Below are positions 35,165-43,623 of a stretch of 64,000 nt of DNA, piece by piece (position 1 is the first letter of the stretch; every line of letters begins with the position of its first letter). The DNA comes from Thauera terpenica 58Eu (lineage in GTDB: Bacteria > Pseudomonadota > Gammaproteobacteria > Burkholderiales > Rhodocyclaceae). A program made the translations under genes and the position numbers. The stretch lies in assembly GCF_000443165.1 (NCBI RefSeq), contig NZ_ATJV01000045.1, positions 19,308 through 83,307 on the forward strand, read 5' to 3'. The notes below the pieces were generated by a model. It was not told the DNA's origin. It saw only the letters and a program-made list of their open reading frames with translations, and did not search any database.

Positions 35165-36175
35165 TCAGCCCTTGCGCGCCGCCACCCGGTTCTCGATCGT
35201 GCCGAACACGTTGCGGCCGTCGCGATCGAACATCTCGATACGGACCACGTCGCCATCGACCATGAAGGGCGTGCTCGGCTTGCCCTGCTCGATCGTCTCG
35301 TAGGTGCGCACCTCAGCAAGACAGCAGTAGCCGACACCACCGTGATCGATGGATGAACCCCACAGGCCGCCCTGCTTGTTGGAGACAGTGCCTGAGCCGA
35401 TGATCGAGCCCGCCTCCAGTTCGCGGGTTTTCGCCACGTGGGCGACGAGCTGGCCGAAGTCGAAGGTCATGTCGACGCCCGCTTCCGGCTTGCCGAACAG
35501 CTTGTCGTTCAGGTGCACCACCAGCGGCAGGTGCACCTTGGCGTCCTTCCAGGCCTCGCCGAGCTCGTCGGGGGTGACCGCGACCGGGCTGAAGGCCGAA
35601 GCCGGCTTGGACTGGAAGAAGCCGAAGCCCTTGGCGAGCTCGTTGGGAATCAGATTGCGCAGGCTGACGTCGTTCACCAGCATCACCAGACGGATGGCCT
35701 TTGCCGCCTCGGCGGGGGTGGCGCCCATCGGCACGTCACCGGTGACAACGCTCACCTCGGCCTCGAAGTCGATACCCCAGCTCTCGTCGGCAAGCACCGC
35801 GTCACGCGGCCCGATGAAGCTGTCCGAACCGCCCTGGTACATCAGTGGATCGGTGTAGAACGAGGGTGGCATTTCGGCGTTGCGTGCCTTGCGCACCAGC
35901 TCGACGTGGTTGATGTAGGCCGAGCCGTCAGCCCACTGATAGGCGCGCGGTAGCGGCGAGGCGCAGGCGGCCTGATCGAAGGGCTGTGACTCGACTGCGC
36001 CGCTGTTCAGGGCCTCGTAGACCTGGCGCAGCTGCGGCTGGCAGGACTGCCACTCATCGAGTGCGGCCTGCAGGGTGCGGGCAATCGACGGCACCGGAAC
36101 GCAGCGCTTGAGATCACGGCTGACGACGACCAGGGTGCCGTCACGGCCGCCTTGCTTGAGGGTGGCGAGTTTCAC
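35165..36175 (-). CDS. Fumarylacetoacetate hydrolase family protein
   Basis: 336-aa enzyme of the FAH superfamily, predicted to cleave fumarylacetoacetate to fumarate and acetoacetate. Metal and active-site blocks: YINHVELVRKARNAEMP, DFEAEVSVVTGDVPMG, LVNDVSLRNLIPNEL and the SIIGSGTVSNKQGG loop. GTG 36175 is preceded by AAGGAG, and the GTGA overlaps the stop of the VOC gene. Acetoacetyl-CoA synthetase further down the operon argues for fumarylacetoacetate rather than fumarylpyruvate as substrate. Confidence 0.9.
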   Translation of the reverse strand: MKLATLKQGGRDGTLVVVSRDLKRCVPVPSIARTLQAALDEWQSCQPQLRQVYEALNSGAVESQPFDQAACASPLPRAYQWADGSAYINHVELVRKARNAEMPPSFYTDPLMYQGGSDSFIGPRDAVLADESWGIDFEAEVSVVTGDVPMGATPAEAAKAIRLVMLVNDVSLRNLIPNELAKGFGFFQSKPASAFSPVAVTPDELGEAWKDAKVHLPLVVHLNDKLFGKPEAGVDMTFDFGQLVAHVAKTRELEAGSIIGSGTVSNKQGGLWGSSIDHGGVGYCCLAEVRTYETIEQGKPSTPFMVDGDVVRIEMFDRDGRNVFGTIENRVAARKG

Positions 36176-36723
36176 TTGAACATCTCCTTGTAGCTGCCGT
36201 CGTGCATCCAGGCTGCATGCTTGGGCGCTTTCTTCGTCCGGGCCCACTCCTCGAGCATCTCCCACTTGACCTTGTCGAGCGCTTCGAGCATGCCGGGCAG
36301 GTTGGTGTTGCAGGCCAGCTCGAGACGATGGCCGTTCGGGTCAAAGAAGTAGATCGACTGGAAAAGTGCGTGGTCGGTGAGGCCGACGACCTGGATGCCC
36401 TCGGATTCGAGGCGCGCCTTCGTGGCGAGCAGCGTCTCCATCGAATCCACCTCGAGGGCGAGATGCTGCGTCCAGGCCGGGGTGTTCTGGTCGCACCCCA
36501 TGGGTTTGCACGTCGGCAGTTCAAAGAAGGCAAGCACGTTGCCCATGCCGGCGTCCATGAAGATGTGCATGTAGGGGTCAGCCTCACCGGTCGAGGGCAC
36601 GGCATCCTCGGCGATCGACAGGATGAGCTTCATGTGCAGGTGTTTCTCGTACCAGCGCGCGGTTTCCAGCGCATCCTTGCAGCGGTACGCCACGTGATGA
36701 ATTTTTTTTACGATCGGGGTCAT
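36172..36723 (-). CDS. VOC (glyoxalase/bleomycin/dioxygenase) superfamily protein
   Basis: 183-aa protein with two beta-alpha-beta-beta-beta modules. Putative metal ligands: His in KIHHVAYRCKDALETARWYE, Glu in VLAFFELPT, His in WTQHLALEVDSMETL and Glu in FFDPNGHRLELACN. It is the promoter-proximal gene of the seven-gene operon. The family includes glyoxalases, isomerases and extradiol dioxygenases. No other ring-cleavage enzyme is encoded nearby, so a dioxygenase role is conceivable, though the length fits glyoxalase-like enzymes better. Function is not settled. Confidence 0.85.
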   Translation of the reverse strand: MTPIVKKIHHVAYRCKDALETARWYEKHLHMKLILSIAEDAVPSTGEADPYMHIFMDAGMGNVLAFFELPTCKPMGCDQNTPAWTQHLALEVDSMETLLATKARLESEGIQVVGLTDHALFQSIYFFDPNGHRLELACNTNLPGMLEALDKVKWEMLEEWARTKKAPKHAAWMHDGSYKEMFK

Positions 36724-36863
36724 TGCGGTCTCCTCTATCCTGCGCAGCCTCTCCGACGGGGGAGGTGCGTTTTGTTTATTGCTGCATAAGTGACAGCGCC
36801 ATTAGATTGGAAAACGCTTTATCATTCCAACGACTTTTTCAGATCCACTTATCGGATAAGCCA

Positions 36864-37790
36864 ATGAATGTAACGCTGCGGCAGTTACGCGCCTTTCTCG
36901 CCGTCACCCGCACCGGAAGCTTCACGCTCGCGGCAGAGAGTCTCTACATCACGCAGTCGGCCCTCAGTGGTCTCATCAAGGAACTGGAGCAGGTGTTGGG
37001 TGTGCGCCTGTTCGATCGCAGCACCCGGCGCATCCAGATGTCGGAGGTCGGCAGGGGAATCTATCCGCTGATCGAGAAGATCCTCGCCGACCTCGACGGC
37101 GCACTCGACGAGGTTGCAAACATCAAGGCGCTGAAACGGGGCGTGGTCCGCGTTGCGGCACCACAGCTGATGGCCTGCACGCTTTTGCCCGAGGTGATTT
37201 CGGCGTTTGCCCGCGACTTTCCGAACATTACGGTCCGGCTCACCGATTGCGCGGTCGAGAGCGTGACCTCGCGGGTCTTCTCGGGGGAGGTGGATCTGGG
37301 TATCGGGCCCGAGCGGGATCCGAATTCCGATATCGACGCGACGCTGCTCTTCGAGTTGCCATTCCATGCGGTTTTTCACCGCGAACATCCACTGGCAAAC
37401 GCCCATTCAGTGCGATGGTCAGAACTTGCCGATTACCCGTTGATAACGCTGCAGGGTCAGTTCACCGAGCGTCTTTCGATCGACCTTCACAACACCATGC
37501 GCGAGCTTGATCTCAACCCAAATGCAACCGTGACCTTCATGTCCACGGCGCTCAGCATGGTGTCGGCCGGATTGGGGGCAACGATCTGCATTCCCTACGC
37601 GGCTTCGCTCGTCCACTTGTATGGCTTGAGCATGCGGCTGCTGGTTGCCCCTGAAATCTTCCGCCGCTTCTACATCTTTACCCGCAACGGTCGTTCGCTA
37701 TCCCCTGCTGCCGAGGCCTTCCGCAATCATCTGTCACAGCACATCGAGAAGCACGCAAGCCTCTCTGCAGCGAGTATGCACACCGCTTAA
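36864..37790 (+). CDS. LysR-family regulator of the aromatic/TRAP operon
   Basis: 308-aa LysR protein: winged helix VTLRQLRAFLAVTRTGSFTL with ITQSALSGLIKELEQVLGVR, then an effector domain (VVRVAAPQLMACTLLPEVIS). It is divergent from the VOC-FAH-maiA operon with 140 bp between starts, which contain AT-rich sequence suitable for both promoters. By position it should control that operon. A clean terminator follows. Confidence 0.92.
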   Translation: MNVTLRQLRAFLAVTRTGSFTLAAESLYITQSALSGLIKELEQVLGVRLFDRSTRRIQMSEVGRGIYPLIEKILADLDGALDEVANIKALKRGVVRVAAPQLMACTLLPEVISAFARDFPNITVRLTDCAVESVTSRVFSGEVDLGIGPERDPNSDIDATLLFELPFHAVFHREHPLANAHSVRWSELADYPLITLQGQFTERLSIDLHNTMRELDLNPNATVTFMSTALSMVSAGLGATICIPYAASLVHLYGLSMRLLVAPEIFRRFYIFTRNGRSLSPAAEAFRNHLSQHIEKHASLSAASMHTA

Positions 37791-37822
37791 GGGTCCTTGC
37801 GAGAGGATGCTTGAGAAAACAT

Positions 37823-37857
37823 AAAAGCCCTGCAAGTCTATGACTTGAAGGGCTTTT
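37823..37857. terminator. Bidirectional rho-independent terminator after lysR
   Basis: AAAAGCCCT-g-CAAGTC / GACTTG-a-AGGGCTTTT with a TAT loop: a symmetric stem flanked by A and T runs, 32 bp after the lysR stop. It also marks the left neighbourhood of the integrated element. Confidence 0.85.
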
Positions 37858-38028
37858 CTGGGTGTTCTGGCGGACAGGGCGTCTGCCGGAATCGAATTTG
37901 ATGATGTTTCATACAGTTCATAGACTGAGCGCAACCTCCTGAATGCTCTGAAAAGCATGTTTTGTAGTGTTTCATGAGATCGCATACAATCTCTCCTACT
38001 ATGTGGGGTTAGATGTGGGGTGATTGCA

Positions 38029-39279
38029 ATGCCGAAGAAGGCGAAAGAGCTTGGGCCGCTGGATGTGAAGCGGCTCGTAGTGCCTGGATTGCACGCTGTC
38101 GGGGGTGTCGCCGGCCTGCACCTTCAGATCTTGCCGAGCGGTGGTAGAAGCTGGCTACTCCGCATTGTCATTGGTGGGAAGCGCCGAGAAGTCGGTCTTG
38201 GCGGATTCCCGGATGTGCCGCTTGCCCTGGCTCGGGAGAAGGCGCGCGAAGTCCGCCATACAGTTCAGGAAGGGCGCGATCCGATTGCCGAGCGAGCCGC
38301 CGCCCGCAGTGCGCTGGCTGCGCAGCGCGGGGCTGAGATCACGTTCGACGAGTGCGCAGAAAAGTTCGTTAGCGCGAAGTCGGCGGAGTGGAAGAGCGCA
38401 AAGCACGCCGCGCAATGGATGGCGACGTTGACGACCTACGCGAGCCCGGTCATCGGCTCGATGCAGGTGCGCGATGTCGAGTTGGCGCATATCGTCAAGA
38501 TTCTCGAGAAGGACGACTTCTGGACGACCAAGACGGAGACGGCATCGCGCGTGCGCGGTCGAATCGAGCAGGTGTTGGATTGGGCGACCGTCCGCGGCTA
38601 TCGCAAGGGAGAGAACCCCGCCCGCTGGAAGGGGCACTTGGACAAACTGTTGCCCGCTCCCAAGAAGATCTCGAAGGTGGAGCATCACGCCGCGTTGTCG
38701 GTCGATGGGATCGGCGTGTTCATCCGTGACCTGCGCGAACGTGAAGGCATTGCGGCGCGTGCGCTGGAGGTGCTGATTCTGACGGCTGCGCGATCCGGCG
38801 AGATTCGCGGTATGACTTGGGATGAGATCAGTCTCGATGAGGCGGTGTGGGTGGTGCCCGCGGATCGCATGAAGGCGAAACGCGAGCATCGCGTTCCGCT
38901 GTCTGCGCGTGTCGTCGAGGTCTTGCGCTCCATGCCGGTAGTTGCGGGCGGAGGGCTGGTGTTCCCTGGGATGCGCGAAGGGTCACCGCTTTCGGATATG
39001 ACCCTGACCGCCGTGTTGAGGCGCATGGGCAGGGGTGACCTGACAGCGCACGGGTTCCGCTCGACCTTCCGCGATTGGGCTGCCGAGCGCACGAACTATC
39101 CGCGCGAGGTGGCCGAGGCCGCGCTTGCGCACACGATCGAGAACAAGGTCGAAGCTGCATACAGGCGCGGTGACCTGTTCGAGAAGCGCCGCCGAATGAT
39201 GGAGGATTGGGCGAGGTTCTGCGACACCGTGCAGTCGGCTGGCGAGGTGGTCCCGATCCGGGCCAAGGCGGCTGCATGA
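38029..39279 (+). CDS. int: Tyrosine-type integrase (P4/DUF4102 family)
   Basis: 416-aa site-specific recombinase. The N-terminal DUF4102 domain (AGLHLQILPSGGRSWLLRIV; REVGLGGFPDVPLALAREKA) is followed by the SAM-like core-binding domain and the catalytic domain: Arg in LTAARSGEIRGMTWDE, HGFR in LTAHGFRSTFRDWAAE, His in VAEAALAHTIENKVEAAY and the nucleophile Tyr in EAAYRRGDLFEKR. Intact, so the element may still be mobile. Two ATGTGGGGT direct repeats lie just upstream (38000-38020). I used ATG 38029; GTG 38020 is the alternative. The stop overlaps the next gene (ATGA). Confidence 0.95.
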   Translation: MPKKAKELGPLDVKRLVVPGLHAVGGVAGLHLQILPSGGRSWLLRIVIGGKRREVGLGGFPDVPLALAREKAREVRHTVQEGRDPIAERAAARSALAAQRGAEITFDECAEKFVSAKSAEWKSAKHAAQWMATLTTYASPVIGSMQVRDVELAHIVKILEKDDFWTTKTETASRVRGRIEQVLDWATVRGYRKGENPARWKGHLDKLLPAPKKISKVEHHAALSVDGIGVFIRDLREREGIAARALEVLILTAARSGEIRGMTWDEISLDEAVWVVPADRMKAKREHRVPLSARVVEVLRSMPVVAGGGLVFPGMREGSPLSDMTLTAVLRRMGRGDLTAHGFRSTFRDWAAERTNYPREVAEAALAHTIENKVEAAYRRGDLFEKRRRMMEDWARFCDTVQSAGEVVPIRAKAAA

Positions 39280-39824
39280 GCAATTACAGCAAAGTCTCAA
39301 AAGAATCGATCGCTCAACTGGAAAGGTTTGTTGATCGGCATGAAAAAACCGTTGCCGACGCAGTATTCAGGGCGATGGTGCATGTGGTTCCTGCTGACAG
39401 GCTGACAGATTCACAGTCATGCGACCGAATGCTCCACGAGGCGGAAATGGCGGGGAAGATTGTCGCTGTCGAGATGCTCAAGGGTCTGGTTTCGAGCGGC
39501 GTAATGTCCAGCTTGGCTAGGGTCGCAAGGAGTCGGGGGTCATGGAAGGCGGGCCGAAAAAAGAAGAGTCACAAGGGGGCTGCAAGAGCGGCTTGGCGCA
39601 AGAGTGCCGAGGCTGTCTTGAGGCGCCGCAGGAACCTGGACGTACCGACCGCTGAACTGGTCGAAGCGCTGGTCAATAACCTAGTCATCGACCAGGCAGA
39701 TGGCGGCAGATACGAATGTCACGAGACCGGTGCGCAGGTCGCCAGCAGCGAGCGGAACATGGCAGCCGAGGTCTCGCGGTTGAAAAATAGAATCGTGAAA
39801 GAGCGCGCCAGCAAAGGGGTCTAG
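39276..39824 (+). CDS. Unknown basic protein coupled to the integrase
   Basis: 182-aa cytoplasmic protein whose ATG overlaps the integrase stop by 4 bp. Residues ~85-115 are very basic (GSWKAGRKKKSHKGAARAAW; LRRRRNLD), which suggests nucleic-acid binding; the C-terminus is helical (AEVSRLKNRIVKERASKG). Slightly lower GC than the flanks. I recognise no family. The coupling to int suggests a role in recombination or its control. Confidence 0.7.
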   Translation: MSNYSKVSKESIAQLERFVDRHEKTVADAVFRAMVHVVPADRLTDSQSCDRMLHEAEMAGKIVAVEMLKGLVSSGVMSSLARVARSRGSWKAGRKKKSHKGAARAAWRKSAEAVLRRRRNLDVPTAELVEALVNNLVIDQADGGRYECHETGAQVASSERNMAAEVSRLKNRIVKERASKGV

Positions 39825-39909
39825 CTGGGTTCGTGCTGGTGAACATCGAGATGTCCGCCAGCGTAGGGTTTGAGTATCGGGGCGTTGCAATAACGCCCAA
39901 GGTATTCAA

Positions 39910-40131
39910 ATGCCCGCACGAGTTCAAATCCCCGAGGCCCTCAAACAGTTCGACGAGCTGCCTGGTAGCGCCTACGTTCGCCTGCCGGTTGTACTCGGCC
40001 TGAAAGGCTGTAGCCGCGTCACTTTGTGGCGGCAGGTCAAGGACGGCCTCTTTCCGGCGCCCCACAAGATCGGCGCCCGGATGGTCGCGTGGCGCGTCTC
40101 TGAAGTGCGCGCTGCGCTGGGGGTGGCGTAA
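39910..40131 (+). CDS. AlpA-like excisionase/regulator
   Basis: 73-aa helix-turn-helix protein. The core VVLGLKGCSRVTLWRQVKDG with FPAPHKIGARMVAWRVSEV is the AlpA (MerR-like wing) pattern found in P4-type satellites and integrative islands, where it activates int or excision. Its stop overlaps the ATG of the next gene by one base (TAATG). Confidence 0.9.
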   Translation: MPARVQIPEALKQFDELPGSAYVRLPVVLGLKGCSRVTLWRQVKDGLFPAPHKIGARMVAWRVSEVRAALGVA

Positions 40132-40274
40132 TGAAAACGCCGACCCCTATCGAAGTGAAGGCCGGCGCCGTGGAACCGCACCGCGATCATACCATCGGCC
40201 TGCGCGCGCTCGACCTGCTGCTGGTGGCCGCGGTCGCCGTGCTTGTGGCGCTTGTCGTCGGGAGCGCGAAATGA
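40131..40274 (+). CDS. 47-aa single-span membrane peptide
   Basis: Very short gene squeezed between alpA (1-base overlap) and the ParB-like gene (4-base ATGA overlap), which argues that it is real. The product is a polar N-terminus (MKTPTPIEVKAGAVEP) and one transmembrane helix near the C-terminus (LDLLLVAAVAVLVALVVGSA). Size and layout resemble holin-like or small membrane effectors of phages and satellites, but no function can be assigned. Confidence 0.65.
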   Translation: MKTPTPIEVKAGAVEPHRDHTIGLRALDLLLVAAVAVLVALVVGSAK

Positions 40275-41395
40275 CCGCCCCCAGCCGCAAGTTCATCGAG
40301 ACCCGCCTCATCCGCTTGGACGGTGACACTCAGCCGCGCGAGCAGATCGACGAGGCGACCGTGGCCGACTACGCCGAGGCCATGCGCGACGGCGCCAACT
40401 TCCCGGCGGTGACCGTGTTCAACGATGGTTCCGCGCGCTGGCTGGCCGACGGCTTTCACCGCTTCCACGCCACCCGCGCTGCCGGTCTGCCGACGATCTT
40501 GGTCGAGGAGCACGCCGGTTCCCGCCGCGACGCGGTGCTCTACGGCTTCCAGGCCAACATCAAGCACGGCCTGCGCGAGACCCGCGCCGACAAGCGCCGC
40601 AAGATCGAGGTCATGCTCCGCGATGCGGAGTGGGTAAGCTGGTCCGATCGCGAGATTGCGCGCAAGTGCGGCGTGGATCACAAGACCGTCAGCGCCGCGC
40701 GTTGTGAACTCGTTGGACGTGGGGAAATTCCCCACGTCGACACCCGCACCGACAGCGCGGGCAGGCAGCAGCCCGCGGCGAGGGCGCCCGCACCTGCGGA
40801 CATTCCGCAGAAAGGCAAGTCGGCCGACAGCGACACGCTCTCCGGGCAGCCCGTCACTGAATCAACGGAGCCTACGGTTGAGGTGAATGTCGCCCCGCCC
40901 GCCCCAGCGTCGAGCGCGCCGATGCAGGACGAGCCCCGCCTTTACCAAGAGGGGGCGTCTGTCTCGGCGTTCATGCTGGTAGCGAACGCAATCCACGCCA
41001 TCAGCCAGATCAGCGAGCGCGATCGGAATGCCGTCACCGCAATCAAGGATCTCCAGGCAGCAGTTGCTCGCAAGTGCGCCGCCATCGGGATGCCCGCCGA
41101 CGCCGAGGTCGAGCGCCGGCGCGCCGAGAACGCCGAGCTGCGCGAGCAACTGGCCGAATTGGCGAGCAACCTGGAGGAAGCGGTCGCAGAGATCGAGGTC
41201 CTGCACCGCGTCACCAAGGCCGACGACCAGATCAAGGCCGCGCTGACCGAGGCCAGCCGCGTCAACGAGCACAACCGCGTCCTGGAAGAGCGCATCCGCG
41301 GGCTCGCCGGCGAGAACGTCGAAGCAATCCGCCTCGTGAAGTCCTGGAAGCGCAAAGCAGAAGCCGCTGAAAAGCTGCTGAAGGCAAAGGGGTAA
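40271..41395 (+). CDS. ParB/sulfiredoxin-like N-terminal domain protein with coiled coil
   Basis: 374-aa protein. Residues ~8-110 are a ParB-like domain (DGDTQPREQIDEATVADYAE; WLADGFHRFHATRAAG; ANIKHGLRETRADKRR), followed by a helix-turn-helix (WSDREIARKCGVDHKTVSAA). The middle is Pro/Ala-rich, and the C-terminal third is a long coiled coil (ELREQLAELASNLEEAVAEI). Such proteins in mobile elements bind DNA for partitioning or regulation; there is no ParA partner. It is followed after 3 bp by the helicase gene. Confidence 0.85.
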   Translation: MTAPSRKFIETRLIRLDGDTQPREQIDEATVADYAEAMRDGANFPAVTVFNDGSARWLADGFHRFHATRAAGLPTILVEEHAGSRRDAVLYGFQANIKHGLRETRADKRRKIEVMLRDAEWVSWSDREIARKCGVDHKTVSAARCELVGRGEIPHVDTRTDSAGRQQPAARAPAPADIPQKGKSADSDTLSGQPVTESTEPTVEVNVAPPAPASSAPMQDEPRLYQEGASVSAFMLVANAIHAISQISERDRNAVTAIKDLQAAVARKCAAIGMPADAEVERRRAENAELREQLAELASNLEEAVAEIEVLHRVTKADDQIKAALTEASRVNEHNRVLEERIRGLAGENVEAIRLVKSWKRKAEAAEKLLKAKG

Positions 41396-41398
41396 GCC

Positions 41399-42928
41399 AT
41401 GATCGAACTCTTCGACCAGGACGCGCCCTGCTACGCCAGCGCGAGCTTTCCTCCGCCCCGTCCCTTCCAGGTCACCGCGCACGAGGCGCTGCGCGAAGGT
41501 GCGCGGCAGGGTCACAAAAATCAGTGCGTCATGGCTCCGACGGGCGCGGGCAAGCTGTACCTGGGCCTGCGCATCTGCCACGAGGCGCTGCTGAAGGGCC
41601 GACGCGCGCTTTTTGTAGCCGACCGCACCACCCTCATTGGTCAGGCAAGCGAGGCGGCCGACAGCTACGGTCTCACGCAGCATGGTGTCATCCAGGCGAA
41701 CCACTGGCGCACGAACCAAGCGTTGCCGTTCCAGATCGCGTCCGCGCAAACTCTCGCCTCGCGCGGGTGGCCGACCGCCGACGTGATCGTTGTTGACGAG
41801 TGCCACACGCTCTATAAAACGTGGGTCGAGCACGCGACGCAGACGAAGGCCGCGGTGATTGGCTTGAGCGCGACGCCCTTCAGCAAGGGCATGGGCCGCA
41901 TTTTCACCAACCACGTCAATGCAACAACGATGGCCGAGCTGGTCACCAGCGACGTGCTTGTCCCGATGCGCGTGTTCAGTTGCACCCGCCCGGACATGAC
42001 AGGTGCGGAAACATCGGGCGACGAGTGGACCGACACCGCCGCCGCCGAGCGCGGCATGGGGATCATCGGGGACGTTGTATCGGAGGTGTCGCGCTATGCC
42101 AGCGGCCGCAAGATCATTGTTTTCGGCGCGACGATTGCCCACTGCGAAGAGTTGTGCCGGCAGCTCAACGAGGCCGGCATCATGGCCGCAGTGTTCAGCG
42201 CGCACACCAAGCCTGAAGAACGCAAGGCGCTGTTGGACGAGTACAAAAAGCCCGATTCCGCGCTGCGCGCGCTGGTCTCGGTCGAGGCGCTGGCAAAGGG
42301 CTTCGACGCGCCGGATGTGGGTTGTGTGTGCGACTGCCGACCGCTGCGCAAGAGCCTGAGCACTGCGATTCAGATGTGGGGCCGAGGTTTGCGCGCATCG
42401 CCGTCGACCGGCAAGAAGGACTGCATCTTGCTGGACTTCAGCGGGAACATCATCCGCTTCGCAGAGGACTTCGAGCGCATCTATCACCACGGCCTCGAAA
42501 GCCTGGACGACGGCGAGAAGCTCGACAAAACCATCCGCCGCGACCCCGGCGAGAAGGAGCCCAAATCCTGCCCCGCGTGCGGTTATAGCCCGTTTGCTGC
42601 CCGCTGTATGGCGTGCGGTCACGAGGTCAAGCGCAAGTCCCTCATCGAGCACGAGGCCGGCGTCATGCGAGAGATCACAATCGGCAAGACCAAGTACGCC
42701 GATGACGCGATGCACCTCTGGGAGCAGGTGGTCGCCTACGCCCGCGAGAACTCCGCGCCCGAGAAGCAATACGGTCGCGCGTGGCATCTCTACAAGGACA
42801 TTGCCGGGGTCGAGCCGCCGCGCAGCTTCCGCGTGGAGACCACCGCCGAGGTGCCCATCACCGCCGCCGTGCGCAACAAGATCCACAGCCTGAACATCCG
42901 GTTCGCCAAAGCACAGAGTGCCGCATGA
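41399..42928 (+). CDS. SF2 DEAD/DEAH-type helicase with C-terminal zinc-ribbon
   Basis: 509-aa helicase. Motif I reads MAPTGAGKLYLG: the usual Thr/Ser after the Walker Lys is Leu (K52-L53), which is unusual and could lower ATPase activity. Motif II is VVDECHTL (D133-E-C-H), motif III IGLSATPFSKGMG, and the second RecA domain has ALVSVEALAKGFDAPDVGCV and IQMWGRGLRASP. Four Cys (CPACGYSPFAARCMACGHE) form a zinc ribbon. Expected role: unwinding at the element's origin. Overlaps the next gene by 4 bp. Confidence 0.9.
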   Translation: MIELFDQDAPCYASASFPPPRPFQVTAHEALREGARQGHKNQCVMAPTGAGKLYLGLRICHEALLKGRRALFVADRTTLIGQASEAADSYGLTQHGVIQANHWRTNQALPFQIASAQTLASRGWPTADVIVVDECHTLYKTWVEHATQTKAAVIGLSATPFSKGMGRIFTNHVNATTMAELVTSDVLVPMRVFSCTRPDMTGAETSGDEWTDTAAAERGMGIIGDVVSEVSRYASGRKIIVFGATIAHCEELCRQLNEAGIMAAVFSAHTKPEERKALLDEYKKPDSALRALVSVEALAKGFDAPDVGCVCDCRPLRKSLSTAIQMWGRGLRASPSTGKKDCILLDFSGNIIRFAEDFERIYHHGLESLDDGEKLDKTIRRDPGEKEPKSCPACGYSPFAARCMACGHEVKRKSLIEHEAGVMREITIGKTKYADDAMHLWEQVVAYARENSAPEKQYGRAWHLYKDIAGVEPPRSFRVETTAEVPITAAVRNKIHSLNIRFAKAQSAA

Positions 42929-43623
42929 ACGGCAGACACAAAAAGCGCGGGATCGCCGTCAACGGTCCCTGGCTGCCGCTGCCCATCGAGTTCCTGCGCA
43001 GTCGCGCGTGTGCGGAGTTGTCACCGCACGGCCTGAAGCTGCTGGTCGATATGCTCTCGATGCTCGGCCCGAACGCCGCCCGCAACGGCGACCTGTGCCT
43101 CACGCCCAAGCTGATGACGGTGCGTGGCTGGTCGAGCAAATCCAGCTTGAGCGCCGCGATCAGCGAACTGCAGGACCACGGACTGATCGTGCAGACGCGG
43201 CAGGGCTCCAGACTCGATTGCAGCTTGTGGGCGGTCACGCTCTATCCGCTGGACTGCGACATCCGCAAGCTGGATGTGGGCCCGGGCAGCTACCGGACGA
43301 CGGACTGGATGCTCGGCGGAGCCCTGGCGAATCCGCCGACCGAGGGCAAAAAAGCGGTGTGGCGGCACGCTCGAAAAGGTGCCTCGACGGGCGCGCGCAA
43401 GTCGGCAAAAACGCAAACGGTGCCCCCGCCCCGGGACGATCTCACCCTCGAACGTCCCGCCCCGGGACGAACGGACTCCGAAAATGAGCCGGATTCTACG
43501 AGATCGTCCCGCCCGGGGACGAAACCCCCTGTTTTTGAAGGTTCGACGGTCCCGCCCCTGGGGACCTATCTAGATCAGCCATCTGTACAGGCTTCTTCAG
43601 CAGCAGTGCAGGGGGCGGCATGA
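42925..43623 (+). CDS. Putative replication/winged-helix protein containing internal DNA repeats
   Basis: 232-aa protein. The N-terminal half (VNGPWLPLPIEFLRSRACAE; LKLLVDMLSMLGPNA; SSKSSLSAAISELQDHGLIV) resembles the winged-helix region of element-encoded replication proteins. The C-terminal ~75 residues are disordered and Pro-rich. That part coincides with four palindromic DNA repeats (43422-43566) that fall in different reading frames, so the tail probably exists to host them. It overlaps the helicase gene by 4 bp and the primase gene by 4 bp. Specific Rep activity is inference. Confidence 0.75.
   Translation: MNGRHKKRGIAVNGPWLPLPIEFLRSRACAELSPHGLKLLVDMLSMLGPNAARNGDLCLTPKLMTVRGWSSKSSLSAAISELQDHGLIVQTRQGSRLDCSLWAVTLYPLDCDIRKLDVGPGSYRTTDWMLGGALANPPTEGKKAVWRHARKGASTGARKSAKTQTVPPPRDDLTLERPAPGRTDSENEPDSTRSSRPGTKPPVFEGSTVPPLGTYLDQPSVQASSAAVQGAA
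43422..43566. repeat. Four phased palindromic repeats inside the putative replication gene
   Basis: Copies at 43422-43439, 43453-43470, 43505-43522 and 43548-43566, consensus CGTCCCGCCCCGGGACGA (arms CGTCCC/GGGACG around a 5- to 7-base GC spacer; the first copy has an imperfect left arm). Successive spacings are about 31, 52 and 43 bp, close to 3, 5 and 4 helical turns. The copies occupy three different codon phases, so protein conservation cannot explain them. Iterons or operators are likely. Confidence 0.75.

Noticed and set aside
37860..37905. Sequence resembling the 3' end of a tRNA gene (TGGCGGACAGGGCG, later GGAATCGAAT), possible attachment site
   Set aside because: The T-arm and acceptor spacing do not fit a tRNA, and I found no matching direct repeat to the right, so I do not call attL or a tRNA.
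40862..42886. 674-codon minus-strand frame across the ParB-like and helicase genes
   Set aside because: Antisense shadow; the plus strand has overlapping genes with clear domains.
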